In this document: piece by piece, positions 49,352 to 54,586 of the stretch
Layout of the letters: each line of letters starts with the position of its first letter
How positions within the stretch are numbered: position 1 is the stretch's first letter
Virus record (IMG/VR): IMGVR_UViG_3300042519_001736
Coordinates: 1-54,586 of that record
DNA from: a virus
Length of the DNA: 54,586 nucleotides
Direction: 5' to 3' (one strand)
Made by a program: the position numbers and the translations under genes
Notes under the pieces: generated by a model
Database searches by the model: none
Told to the model about the DNA's origin: nothing
Seen by the model: the letters and a program-made list of their open reading frames with translations, nothing else

Positions 49352-49657
49352 ATGTCCCATCCTTCGATTGAGCGCTTGAACGAGCTTTTTGACTACAGCC
49401 CTGCGGGCAATGGTGCGTTGTTGTGGAAAGTGGGGCGCAAGGGCCGTGCTGCGGGCTCCTTTGCCGGCTATGAGACACCTCGCAATGAGCTGCGGGTGCA
49501 CATTGACGGGGTGTCGTGCCCTGCGGGCAAGGTGGTGTGGGCCTTGTGCATGGGGTATTGGCCCGAGAACCGTCTGAAGTTCTTGAACGGCGACCGCACG
49601 GACATCAGAATGGACAACCTGGTGGAGACAGACCGCCTGGACGGTCCAGGGCGCTGA
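49352..49657 (+). CDS. Degenerate HNH-like homing-endonuclease-type protein
   Basis: 101 residues (start at 49352 after GGAGCTTTTGCC). The layout follows phage HNH_3-type proteins: RLNELFDYSPAGNGALLWKV, then a VWALCMGYWPENRL segment, then LNGDRTDIRMDNLVE. The usual His of 'HR..W' and 'DHINGDR' are replaced (AGKVVW, KFLNGDR), so nuclease activity is doubtful; only the terminal N remains. Lone rightward gene in the AT-rich gap, as expected for a mobile insertion. It could now be a DNA-binding regulator. Confidence 0.7.
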   Translation: MSHPSIERLNELFDYSPAGNGALLWKVGRKGRAAGSFAGYETPRNELRVHIDGVSCPAGKVVWALCMGYWPENRLKFLNGDRTDIRMDNLVETDRLDGPGR

Positions 49658-49659
49658 TT

Positions 49660-49899
49660 TCACTGCAAACTGATCCCCAGCGCTTCCTTGTGTTCGCCGG
49701 CCAGCATTTTTGCTGCGACTTCGAGGGGGATGAGGTCGCCGAACTCAATCTCTGTCACTTCGCCGAACTCCGTGGCCCGTGGGTCTTGGATCACGGGCCC
49801 GATGAGGGCGTACTTGACCCCACCGGCGGTGAGGATGACGACTTGGACCATGGGCCGTGGCCCGAGGACTTCGAGAATATCTTGGAGGGAGGGGGTCAT
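49660..49899 (-). CDS. Small early protein
   Basis: 79 residues from the ATG at 49899 (MTPSLQDILEVLGPRPMVQV), coupled by an ATGA overlap to the upstream gene. Beta-rich with an acidic end (TEIEFGDLIPLEVAAKMLAG). End of the long leftward early operon; it faces the HNH-like gene tail to tail with two bases between them. Family unknown. Confidence 0.65.
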   Translation of the reverse strand: MTPSLQDILEVLGPRPMVQVVILTAGGVKYALIGPVIQDPRATEFGEVTEIEFGDLIPLEVAAKMLAGEHKEALGISLQ

Positions 49900-50144
49900 C
49901 TGGGTGCCTCGACCCATCCAACGCCTGGACCTCCGTCCATGACGCCCAGGTCGAGGGCGAGTTTCTCGACCTCCCCTTCCAGCCTTCTGTTTTTCGCCAG
50001 GAGTTGCAGGACCTGGTTGGAGAGATGCTCCCCCAGGTCGTTCTGCACCTCGATCCTTCTGCGCAGGCTTTGGATGTACTCCAGGGTTTCTACGCAGGTG
50101 ATTGGCTGTGGGGGGTTGTCCGTTGAGAAGATAGCGGGTCTCAT
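49896..50144 (-). CDS. Small coiled-coil early protein
   Basis: 82 residues, preceded by AAAGGAAAACC. MRPAIFSTDNPPQPITCVET is followed by a long charged helix (QVLQLLAKNRRLEGEVEKLA) likely to be a coiled coil. Small early proteins like this are often host-takeover factors, but no target can be named. Confidence 0.65.
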   Translation of the reverse strand: MRPAIFSTDNPPQPITCVETLEYIQSLRRRIEVQNDLGEHLSNQVLQLLAKNRRLEGEVEKLALDLGVMDGGPGVGWVEAPR

Positions 50145-50157
50145 GGTTTTCCTTTTG

Positions 50158-50379
50158 TTAAAGCTCGTGCTTGTTCAATTGTGGCTTGGTTTTCGGGTGG
50201 GCGCGGCTGTGGACGCTGAACTGTTTGTAGGCCACCAGGTTTTCTTCCTTGCTCAGGTGGGCGTAGGTCTGAGGGGTTTTCGTCCGGAATACGGGGTCGT
50301 TGGCGAAGATGCTGGCCCGTGGTCGGTGGGCCCAGTGGAATGGGCTATCGGGGCGGCAGTTGCAGGTTTGTTTTTTCAT
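50158..50379 (-). CDS. Small basic early protein
   Basis: 73 residues from the ATG at 50379 (MKKQTCNCRPDSPFHWAHRP), which overlaps the previous stop by ATGA. Short and basic with two Cys near the start and no clear hydrophobic core. Unknown. Confidence 0.55.
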   Translation of the reverse strand: MKKQTCNCRPDSPFHWAHRPRASIFANDPVFRTKTPQTYAHLSKEENLVAYKQFSVHSRAHPKTKPQLNKHEL

Positions 50380-50531
50380 GGTTTGTCTTTCAGGAGGATG
50401 CGTTCGAGCACTTCCATGGATCGGGTGAGGTCTTCGTGGACATAGTCTGGCAGTCGCGCTGATTGGCTCATGGCCCACGACTCTATCGCGGACAGCAGCT
50501 TGATTGCTGCGAGGGCTTCTTCTTTGGTCAT
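50376..50531 (-). CDS. 51-residue helical early protein
   Basis: Starts MTKEEALAAIKLLSAIESWA and continues SARLPDYVHEDLTRSMEVLE; two helices. A small phage protein with the same pattern (short helix, 'LPDY.HEDL', helix) is frequent in proteobacterial phages (memory). ATGA overlaps on both sides. Unknown role. Confidence 0.75.
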   Translation of the reverse strand: MTKEEALAAIKLLSAIESWAMSQSARLPDYVHEDLTRSMEVLERILLKDKP

Positions 50532-50755
50532 GTGTTCTCCCTTGCTCGGATGGCGTCAGCGCAGTCCAAAGTAGCAACCTCCCACAAAGATTCGTTGTCT
50601 AGTGACATGCGCTCAGGAGTGGGTAAGTCATCACACACCTTTGCACACGCCTCACGCTCATCAGCACGGACAAGGGCTTCAAAGGCTTTGAGTTTTTCGT
50701 CATCCAACCACCAGCCGTGGCTGATTGTTTCTGCCATGTCTATCGTGGTTTTCAT
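50528..50755 (-). CDS. Small early protein with conserved EREAC-type motif
   Basis: 75 residues from the ATG at 50755, after GAGGAGTTGTTT. Contains FEALVRADEREACAKVCDD and LDCADAIRAREN, the 'EREACAK.C......A..IR.R' motif of many uncharacterised phage early proteins. Coupled to the next gene by ATGA. Confidence 0.8.
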   Translation of the reverse strand: MKTTIDMAETISHGWWLDDEKLKAFEALVRADEREACAKVCDDLPTPERMSLDNESLWEVATLDCADAIRARENT

Positions 50756-50862
50756 AAACAACTCCTCAGTGTCAAAAGCCCCAGCATCAGCACGATGAAG
50801 GCCCACAGTATCCAGATCAACTGCCCGTCAGCCGGGGTTGGCTTGTCTTCGTCTTCGGTCAT
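50752..50862 (-). CDS. 36-residue single-span membrane protein
   Basis: MTEDEDKPTPADGQLIWILW begins an acidic head followed by one transmembrane helix (WAFIVLMLGLLTL) and a short Arg/Cys tail. Stop-start overlaps with both neighbours support translation. Possible inner-membrane effector. Confidence 0.65.
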   Translation of the reverse strand: MTEDEDKPTPADGQLIWILWAFIVLMLGLLTLRSCL

Positions 50863-51086
50863 GCTTCCCTCGCTTTCATCATTTCATCCGAAACTTGATA
50901 GGCAATCCATGCAGTGTTGTACCACTCGCGGGAGTCATGGACATCTTTCGCTTGAAGGATTGACTGCATCGCCTTGGCCGCAAAGTAGTCGCGCAGGGTC
51001 ATGCCGGGTTCCGTATGCCATCCATCAACGCCCTCAAATCGTTCACCAGCCGGAAACGCTGGCCCACCTGTGTTTGTGTTGCTCAT
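50859..51086 (-). CDS. Small early protein with GGPAFP / GMTLRDYFA motifs
   Basis: 75 residues from the ATG at 51086 after GAGGATCATCAA. NTGGPAFPAGERFEG, GMTLRDYFAAKAMQS and WIAYQVSDEMMKARE form a pattern frequent in short phage early proteins, function unknown. ATGA overlaps at both ends. Confidence 0.8.
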   Translation of the reverse strand: MSNTNTGGPAFPAGERFEGVDGWHTEPGMTLRDYFAAKAMQSILQAKDVHDSREWYNTAWIAYQVSDEMMKAREA

Positions 51087-51175
51087 TTGATGATCCTCAT
51101 GAACGCGCCGCAACGGGCGCATTTGTAAATGGGTTGGCCCGTGACGGGCTCCCAGCGGTGTTGGCAGTCCGTCAT
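51083..51175 (-). CDS. 30-residue zinc-ribbon peptide
   Basis: MTDCQHRWEPVTGQPIYKCA opens it; Cys4-x-His6 and Cys19-x2-Cys22 make a single zinc knuckle. Its ATG shares a base with the previous stop and its stop overlaps the next ATG. Very short for a stand-alone protein but the pattern is specific. Confidence 0.7.
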   Translation of the reverse strand: MTDCQHRWEPVTGQPIYKCARCGAFMRIIK

Positions 51176-51495
51176 CAAAACTTCTCCCGGTAAAACTTGC
51201 CGATGACTTCGGCCAGCTCGTGGATGTGAAAGTCTCCGCCTTCGCCACCTGCATCGCTGATCCAGATCATGCCTGGCTGCAGGCTCGGTTGGAGACGCCA
51301 GCCGGCAATCTGGACTTCGTAGTGCGCCTTGCCATCCTTGACGCCCTGGTCATAGGCCACCTGGGCCTTGCACGCGTCCTCGATGGTCATGAGGGTGTAC
51401 TTTTGGCATTCTTCCCAGACGAACTTGGCGTTTTGTTCGCCAATCACCTTGCGCTCGGCTTTGGTCAATTGTTCCCACCATTGTGTAAAGGTCAT
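51175..51495 (-). CDS. Early protein, helical N-terminus
   Basis: 106 residues, starting MTFTQWWEQLTKAERKVIGE, preceded by GGAGGGAAGCC. Helical first half; second half with GWRLQPSLQPGMIWISDAGG and a terminal helix. ATGA overlap upstream. No family recognised. Confidence 0.7.
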   Translation of the reverse strand: MTFTQWWEQLTKAERKVIGEQNAKFVWEECQKYTLMTIEDACKAQVAYDQGVKDGKAHYEVQIAGWRLQPSLQPGMIWISDAGGEGGDFHIHELAEVIGKFYREKF

Positions 51496-51743
51496 GGCTT
51501 CCCTCCAAACAGCCCCGTGATCCGTGACCAGGCCAGCTTGCGCAGGGACACGTTGGCCAGCTTGGTTTGCAGGGTAATGACCGTGGCGCGCAGCTCGAGG
51601 TTGCTGTTCACCAGGGTGTCCAGCTCCTCTGCTGCGTTCTTAGTTGCGCGGTCCACGCCTTCGGCAAAACCCCGCTCGTAGGCGTCCTTGGCCACTTCTT
51701 TAAAGGTGCGGCGAGGGCGTGTGGTTTTAGTGGTCGTGTTCAT
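51492..51743 (-). CDS. Early coiled-coil protein
   Basis: 83 residues from the ATG at 51743 after GGAGAAGCAGT. Basic head (TTKTTRPRRTFKEVAKDAYE), then a helix ELDTLVNSNLELRATVITLQ with heptad-like spacing and a short tail FGGKP. Likely oligomeric. Unknown function. Confidence 0.65.
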   Translation of the reverse strand: MNTTTKTTRPRRTFKEVAKDAYERGFAEGVDRATKNAAEELDTLVNSNLELRATVITLQTKLANVSLRKLAWSRITGLFGGKP

Positions 51744-51987
51744 ACTGCTTCTCCATGTGGTTAAAAATTTCACGGTCGAGTCGATCGTGATCGTTCGGGG
51801 TCATCTTGCGCTCAAGCCACGGGGCTGGCCGGCCTCTGAGATCGCAGATTTCCCATTCCCCTTCACCGCCCTCTTCAGGGTAGCAACGCTCTGGCGGACC
51901 GGAGCGCTGCGCGGGGATGTAGACCTCCCAGTACTTCACGCGAATGAGGCAGGGGATGCCGCAGACGCGGGATTCAAACTCAGTCAT
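51727..51987 (-). CDS. Early phage protein, acidic
   Basis: 86 residues. MTEFESRVCGIPCLIRVKYW, then SGPPERCYPEEGGEGEWEIC and APWLERKMTPNDHDRLDREI; a pattern common to short phage early proteins. It overlaps the next gene by 17 bases and the previous one by ATGA. Function unknown. Confidence 0.8.
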   Translation of the reverse strand: MTEFESRVCGIPCLIRVKYWEVYIPAQRSGPPERCYPEEGGEGEWEICDLRGRPAPWLERKMTPNDHDRLDREIFNHMEKQYEHDH

Positions 51988-52172
51988 GGCAGCAGCCTCC
52001 CGTCAATGCGCGCGAGCAGCTTCTCGTAAGAGGACTTGTCCCGCTCCAACTCTTCAATTTCCTCCGCCCAAATCTCGACATCTGAACAGGTGGCAATTTC
52101 ATGGTGCGTGTGCTCAACAGCCAAGGCCAGTGCCCGGCGCACGTGAATAAGGTTGATTCCTGTAAAGGTCAT
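51984..52172 (-). CDS. Small helical early protein
   Basis: 62 residues from the ATG at 52172, which overlaps the upstream stop (ATGA). Helices MTFTGINLIHVRRALALAVE and AEEIEELERDKSSYEKLLAR. Unknown. Confidence 0.65.
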   Translation of the reverse strand: MTFTGINLIHVRRALALAVEHTHHEIATCSDVEIWAEEIEELERDKSSYEKLLARIDGRLLP

Positions 52173-52489
52173 AACGGCATGTCCCCGTGCCATGGCTCGT
52201 CGTCCATGCGCTTTAGGTTGAAGATGAAGCGGTACTGCGGATGCACCTTGACGAACAGGCGCGCGTAGAACGCAATGTGGTTGTTGCAAATCTTGAAGTC
52301 CTGGCCGGTGGTCTTCATTGCCACTTCCCAGCGGATGCGGTTGATGATGAGCCAGTGGCTGATCTTCCTGTGGCCGTGGTTGATGGCCTCCAGCGTGAAG
52401 CGCTCAAAGTATTCCCACACGGCCGGGTTGGCCGCGTTGAACTTGTTGAACTCCCGCTGCCGCAGGTGGAATGGGGTGTTCATGCTCAT
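52169..52489 (-). CDS. Conserved early phage protein (WEYFERFT motif)
   Basis: 106 residues from the ATG at 52489, in an ATGA overlap with the previous stop. NAANPAVWEYFERFTLEAIN, HRKISHWLIINRIRWEVAM and FYARLFVKVHPQYRFIFNL are a widely seen phage protein of unknown role with a mixed alpha/beta, basic character compatible with nucleic acid contact. Confidence 0.8.
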   Translation of the reverse strand: MSMNTPFHLRQREFNKFNAANPAVWEYFERFTLEAINHGHRKISHWLIINRIRWEVAMKTTGQDFKICNNHIAFYARLFVKVHPQYRFIFNLKRMDDEPWHGDMPL

Positions 52490-52680
52490 GCTTGTTCCCC
52501 ATATCCTGTCAGATCGCGGTGCTCCCCAACCCAACCACAATCAAGGCAGCGTGACGGCGAGTCATCATCTTGCGTTTTCATGCTGTGGCAGAAGTGTTCC
52601 ATGGTATTCGCCATCCATGTGGTCCATTCCTGCAGTGTCACTCGGTCGCTCGTGCATTCGGGGCATGTCAGTTTGCTCAT
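52486..52680 (-). CDS. Small zinc-ribbon early protein
   Basis: 64 residues. Cys6-x2-Cys9 (LTCPECTSD) and Cys45-x2-Cys48 (RCLDCGWVG) form a zinc ribbon; His and acidic residues between. Candidate transcription or translation modulator. ATGA overlaps with both neighbours. Confidence 0.7.
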   Translation of the reverse strand: MSKLTCPECTSDRVTLQEWTTWMANTMEHFCHSMKTQDDDSPSRCLDCGWVGEHRDLTGYGEQA

Positions 52681-52778
52681 AACGGTGCCTCCTCTGCGTC
52701 AGATGGATAGACCGGCCCGCTCGGGGCCCGTGGTCCGTGATACGGGGGCAGTGGAAAGGGAGGGAACGGCCAGGTCAT
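52677..52778 (-). CDS. 33-residue Pro-rich peptide
   Basis: MTWPFPPFPLPPYHGPRAPS then an acidic end. Extremely Pro/aromatic. Preceded by GAAGGAGGCATC and held between ATGA overlaps, so probably translated; it may serve mainly to couple its neighbours. Confidence 0.55.
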   Translation of the reverse strand: MTWPFPPFPLPPYHGPRAPSGPVYPSDAEEAPL

Positions 52779-52978
52779 GATGCCTCCTTCGCGACCTGCG
52801 TGACAGTGATCTTCAGGCTATACACGCGCTCCGCATACGCCAGCAGCGACAGCAAGACAGCTGGCTCCATCGCAATCTGTTTGTTAGTGTGGTGGTTCAC
52901 GGCCAGCCAAATCTGGTAGCCGTCAAAGCTGGCGTAAACGCCATCGCCCAGGTAGGTGTCTTGTGCGTCCTCGCTCAT
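52775..52978 (-). CDS. Small early protein (LGDGVYASFDGYQIWL)
   Basis: 67 residues with DTYLGDGVYASFDGYQIWLA and a C-terminal helix EPAVLLSLLAYAERVYSL. This pattern recurs in many proteobacterial phages next to other tiny early genes. Function unknown. ATGA overlaps upstream and downstream. Confidence 0.85.
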   Translation of the reverse strand: MSEDAQDTYLGDGVYASFDGYQIWLAVNHHTNKQIAMEPAVLLSLLAYAERVYSLKITVTQVAKEAS

Positions 52979-53295
52979 GTTGCCCCCGGCGTATAGGTGA
53001 TGGCCAAGAGGTTTTGGATCATGCCTTCCAGGTGGTTGACACGCTCTTGAGCCTCGGACCGCACCTTGGTTTGCTGCACCTTCAAGGTCTCGATCTTGCT
53101 GGCAATCAGCTGCTCAGTCGTGAGAACAAAGTCCACCGTGATGGTGGCCTCGCCTACGTAGGTCCAGCCGCTGCCGCGCATGTCATGCCGGGTAAACACC
53201 AGCGACTCAAGGGCAGCAGGAGTGCCAACTTGCTCGGGGCTCAAATTGCAATGATCAGGCAACCATGCCTTCAATGTTCCAGTGATTTCGTTCAT
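52975..53295 (-). CDS. Early protein, first gene of a sub-operon
   Basis: 106 residues, starting MNEITGTLKAWLPDHCNLSP. A beta-rich head (SGWTYVGEATITVDFVLTTE) and a C-terminal coiled coil (KIETLKVQQTKVRSEAQERV). First gene after promoter 53331-53361 with the leader ATAGAAAGATAGAA. Unknown. Confidence 0.7.
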   Translation of the reverse strand: MNEITGTLKAWLPDHCNLSPEQVGTPAALESLVFTRHDMRGSGWTYVGEATITVDFVLTTEQLIASKIETLKVQQTKVRSEAQERVNHLEGMIQNLLAITYTPGAT

Positions 53296-53310
53296 TTCTA
53301 TCTTTCTATG

Positions 53311-53326
53311 TTGTCAGGATTGACAA
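53311..53326. promoter_or_regulatory. Inverted repeat in the early leader
   Basis: TTGTCAGGATTGACAA: six-base arms around a four-base spacer, between the -10 and the ATG at 53295. It could be an operator or an RNA hairpin, like the hairpins in the island leaders. Confidence 0.5.
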
Positions 53327-53330
53327 GTTG

Positions 53331-53361
53331 ATTTTAACAGGAACCTTGAGGAACCTGTCAA
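53331..53361 (-). promoter_or_regulatory. Early promoter
   Basis: Minus strand: -35 TTGACA, 19-bp spacer, -10 TAAAAT (or 18 with TTAAAA). Same leader style as the island (AGAAAG ... AGAA). Drives the zipper operon 53295 leftward. Confidence 0.75.
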
Positions 53362-53373
53362 GCATTTTTAAAA

Positions 53374-53721
53374 TTATTTAAAGCCCACCATGATGGACTC
53401 AGGCCGTAGGACGTTGACACCCTTGGGACGCCACAAGTGGAGACAGTAGGGGTGGTTGTTGACGTGATCTTTTGAAGGAACGTGGAACTGCATGGCCACA
53501 TCCTCGTCATCCCAGAACATGTCTTTGACCTGGCACATCTCTTCCCAGGTCGGGCAGCGGTCCTTGCGGCTGACACTCACGTGCTCCCATCCTGCGCCGT
53601 CACTTGCGATGACGAACGCAGTCTGGGAATGCTTGAGCTTGACCACAAAGGCCCCGTTGGTGGCGTCACCCTCTGGATAACCAGAGAGCTTGACGCGGCA
53701 TTTCTCAGGCACGTGGAACAT
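53374..53721 (-). CDS. Early protein, DUF7694-like
   Basis: 115 residues from the ATG at 53721 (MFHVPEKCRVKLSGYPEGDA). AGWEHVSVSRKDRCPTWEEM, then MFWDDEDVAMQFHVPSKDHV and HPYCLHLWRPKGVNV match a phage family I recall as DUF7694 (unsearched). Function unknown. Shares a TGATG junction with the upstream gene. Confidence 0.8.
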   Translation of the reverse strand: MFHVPEKCRVKLSGYPEGDATNGAFVVKLKHSQTAFVIASDGAGWEHVSVSRKDRCPTWEEMCQVKDMFWDDEDVAMQFHVPSKDHVNNHPYCLHLWRPKGVNVLRPESIMVGFK

Positions 53722-53888
53722 CAGAACACCCCGAACCAAATGCCTGTGCCGTGCACGCAGCCGACAGGAAAGAAGATCGCCCCTGCGAGCAAGAAGCCCC
53801 AAGAGGCTGTCTTAAGGCAGGTGACGACGTGCGTGAACCAGGCCAGGATGACCCAGCCAAAGCCAATAATTGCGAAAGCGTCGCTCAT
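53721..53888 (-). CDS. 55-residue two-span membrane protein
   Basis: MSDAFAIIGFGWVILAWFTH is the first membrane helix; WGFLLAGAIFFPVGCVHGTG the second. Held between stop-start overlaps (ATGA upstream, TGATG downstream). Similar small early membrane proteins occur in other phages. Could act on membrane potential or exclusion; unknown. Confidence 0.7.
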   Translation of the reverse strand: MSDAFAIIGFGWVILAWFTHVVTCLKTASWGFLLAGAIFFPVGCVHGTGIWFGVF

Positions 53889-54295
53889 AAATCGACTCCT
53901 TGGTAAATCATTTCAAGACGGCTAGTCTGGGTCGACAGCATGCTGTTGAACGCGGCGAGTTGGTTGGCCAAGGGGCAGCCTCCTCCGTCGGATGTACGCA
54001 AGCCTGACGCTGTCTCTGGAATAGGCAGGCAGGCAGACGCCAAGCGGATGTCCAGCGAGTCGATCACGCTTGCCAGCGCGTGGAGGTTTTTCTCCAGCTG
54101 CTGTATCTCGCGGGTCACATTCCCTTGCTGGCGCTGCTTGGCTTCAGCGCCAAGAATAGCCCCGGCGTAAATCCGCTCCTGGCCTTGTGCCATTTGCTTG
54201 ACATGATGGTCGGGATGAAAGCGCATCTGCTGCTCGGCAGGGTTGCTGTACGTGTTCTTTGGGCAATAGTCTGCCGATGTTGTCTCGTAGTTCAT
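53885..54295 (-). CDS. Early helical protein
   Basis: 136 residues from the ATG at 54295 (MNYETTSADYCPKNTYSNPA); a frame opening at 54427 lies inside the previous gene. It has a long helix (EIQQLEKNLHALASVIDSLD) and an N-terminal region with HPDHHVKQMAQGQERIYAGA. Coiled-coil tendency, unknown function. Confidence 0.65.
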   Translation of the reverse strand: MNYETTSADYCPKNTYSNPAEQQMRFHPDHHVKQMAQGQERIYAGAILGAEAKQRQQGNVTREIQQLEKNLHALASVIDSLDIRLASACLPIPETASGLRTSDGGGCPLANQLAAFNSMLSTQTSRLEMIYQGVDL

Positions 54296-54558
54296 CGTGC
54301 ATTCCCCTGCAAGCGGTCCGCGACCAGTGTGGCGTAGCCCGCGATGTCGACCCAGCTGTCCACCTTGTCGGGGTTGCCGTTCACGATGCGGGCCATCTTG
54401 TGGACGATCATCTCCAGGGCTTCCCACTGGTCATCGGCAAACGTCTTGTCGTGCACGCGGGCGTGGTCCGCGAGCAGTCGTTTGATGCCCTGCATCAGCG
54501 CAGCGCCGTCCCGGAACGTGCCGTAGTCCTGGGCCCGCTCGTCGAGGGTCTCGTCCAC
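54292..54558 (-). CDS. DUF6378-like early phage protein
   Basis: 88 residues. MDETLDERAQDYGTFRDGAA, WEALEMIVHKMARIVNGNPD and SWVDIAGYATLVADRL form the characteristic 'ER...YG.F ... Q.EALE.I..K..RI..GNP ... DSW.DI.GYA.LV' pattern associated with DUF6378 (memory). The ATG at 54558 follows AAAGGTACGCCAGTGG; an upstream extension past the window edge cannot be excluded. ATGA overlap with the next gene. Confidence 0.82.
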   Translation of the reverse strand: MDETLDERAQDYGTFRDGAALMQGIKRLLADHARVHDKTFADDQWEALEMIVHKMARIVNGNPDKVDSWVDIAGYATLVADRLQGNAR

Positions 54559-54586
54559 TGGCGTACCTTTAAACGAGAAATTGCGG

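Noticed and set aside
1-54586. tRNA, integrase or lysogeny genes
   Set aside because: No cloverleaf, integrase or CI-like repressor was seen; absence outside the window cannot be judged.

Overview
This window reads as a large piece of a tailed double-stranded DNA phage genome from an aquatic bacterium. Portal, scaffold, capsid, adaptor and ejection-type proteins have the sequence style of the HMO-2011-like short-tailed phages (family impression from memory, no search was run). GC content, consensus-like sigma70 promoters and purine-rich leaders that can pair with the 3' end of proteobacterial 16S rRNA suggest a proteobacterial host, perhaps a freshwater betaproteobacterium; this is inference. 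No integrase, tRNA, CRISPR, DNA polymerase or primase is seen. The gene at the left edge is cut, so the genome is larger than the window and the core replisome probably lies outside.

Layout. 1-1345: end of a leftward replication-type operon (three small genes). 1346-1428: divergent promoter region with a perfect palindrome. 1429-3572, rightward: SNF2-like helicase and PD-(D/E)XK exonuclease. 3526-12426, leftward: four large, low-complexity internal-virion or ejection-type proteins. 12534-15590: tail-associated proteins. 15606-17743: lysis cassette (GH19 endolysin, holin, exported proteins, a 31-residue membrane peptide, a lipoprotein). 17763-25581: tail-fibre module with duplicated genes, a deletion scar and a 72-bp repeat protein. 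25584-29339: head-tail adaptors and small basic proteins. 29453-29476: strong UUCG terminator. 29507-35686: major capsid protein, decoration protein, scaffold, GroES-like co-chaperonin, portal. 35696-41176: a giant 1,826-residue protein. 41214-42671: large terminase.

42672-43437 is a gene-free, repeat-rich region with a near-perfect bacterial parS site, 21-bp tandem repeats and a 22-bp-phased GATTATC array. 43438-47563 is an island of plasmid-like small genes (including DUF932 and DUF2591 members) built as repeated cassettes: a promoter with an 18-bp spacer, a hairpin, a conserved AGAAAGCGAGAAA leader, gene(s), and often a GC-rich terminator. This island separates the large terminase from the small terminase (48029-48703). 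48922-49351 is a very AT-rich gap before a lone rightward, degenerate HNH-like gene. 49660-54558 is a tightly packed leftward early operon of small genes, most joined by ATGA or TGATG stop-start overlaps.

How it fits together: the early small genes and island cassettes share one promoter/leader design, while the structural block is a long leftward late transcription unit with few internal promoters. The most unusual signal is the parS-like centromere site beside the iteron-like array and plasmid-type genes, which suggests plasmid-derived maintenance or ParB-interacting DNA inserted in a phage packaging module.
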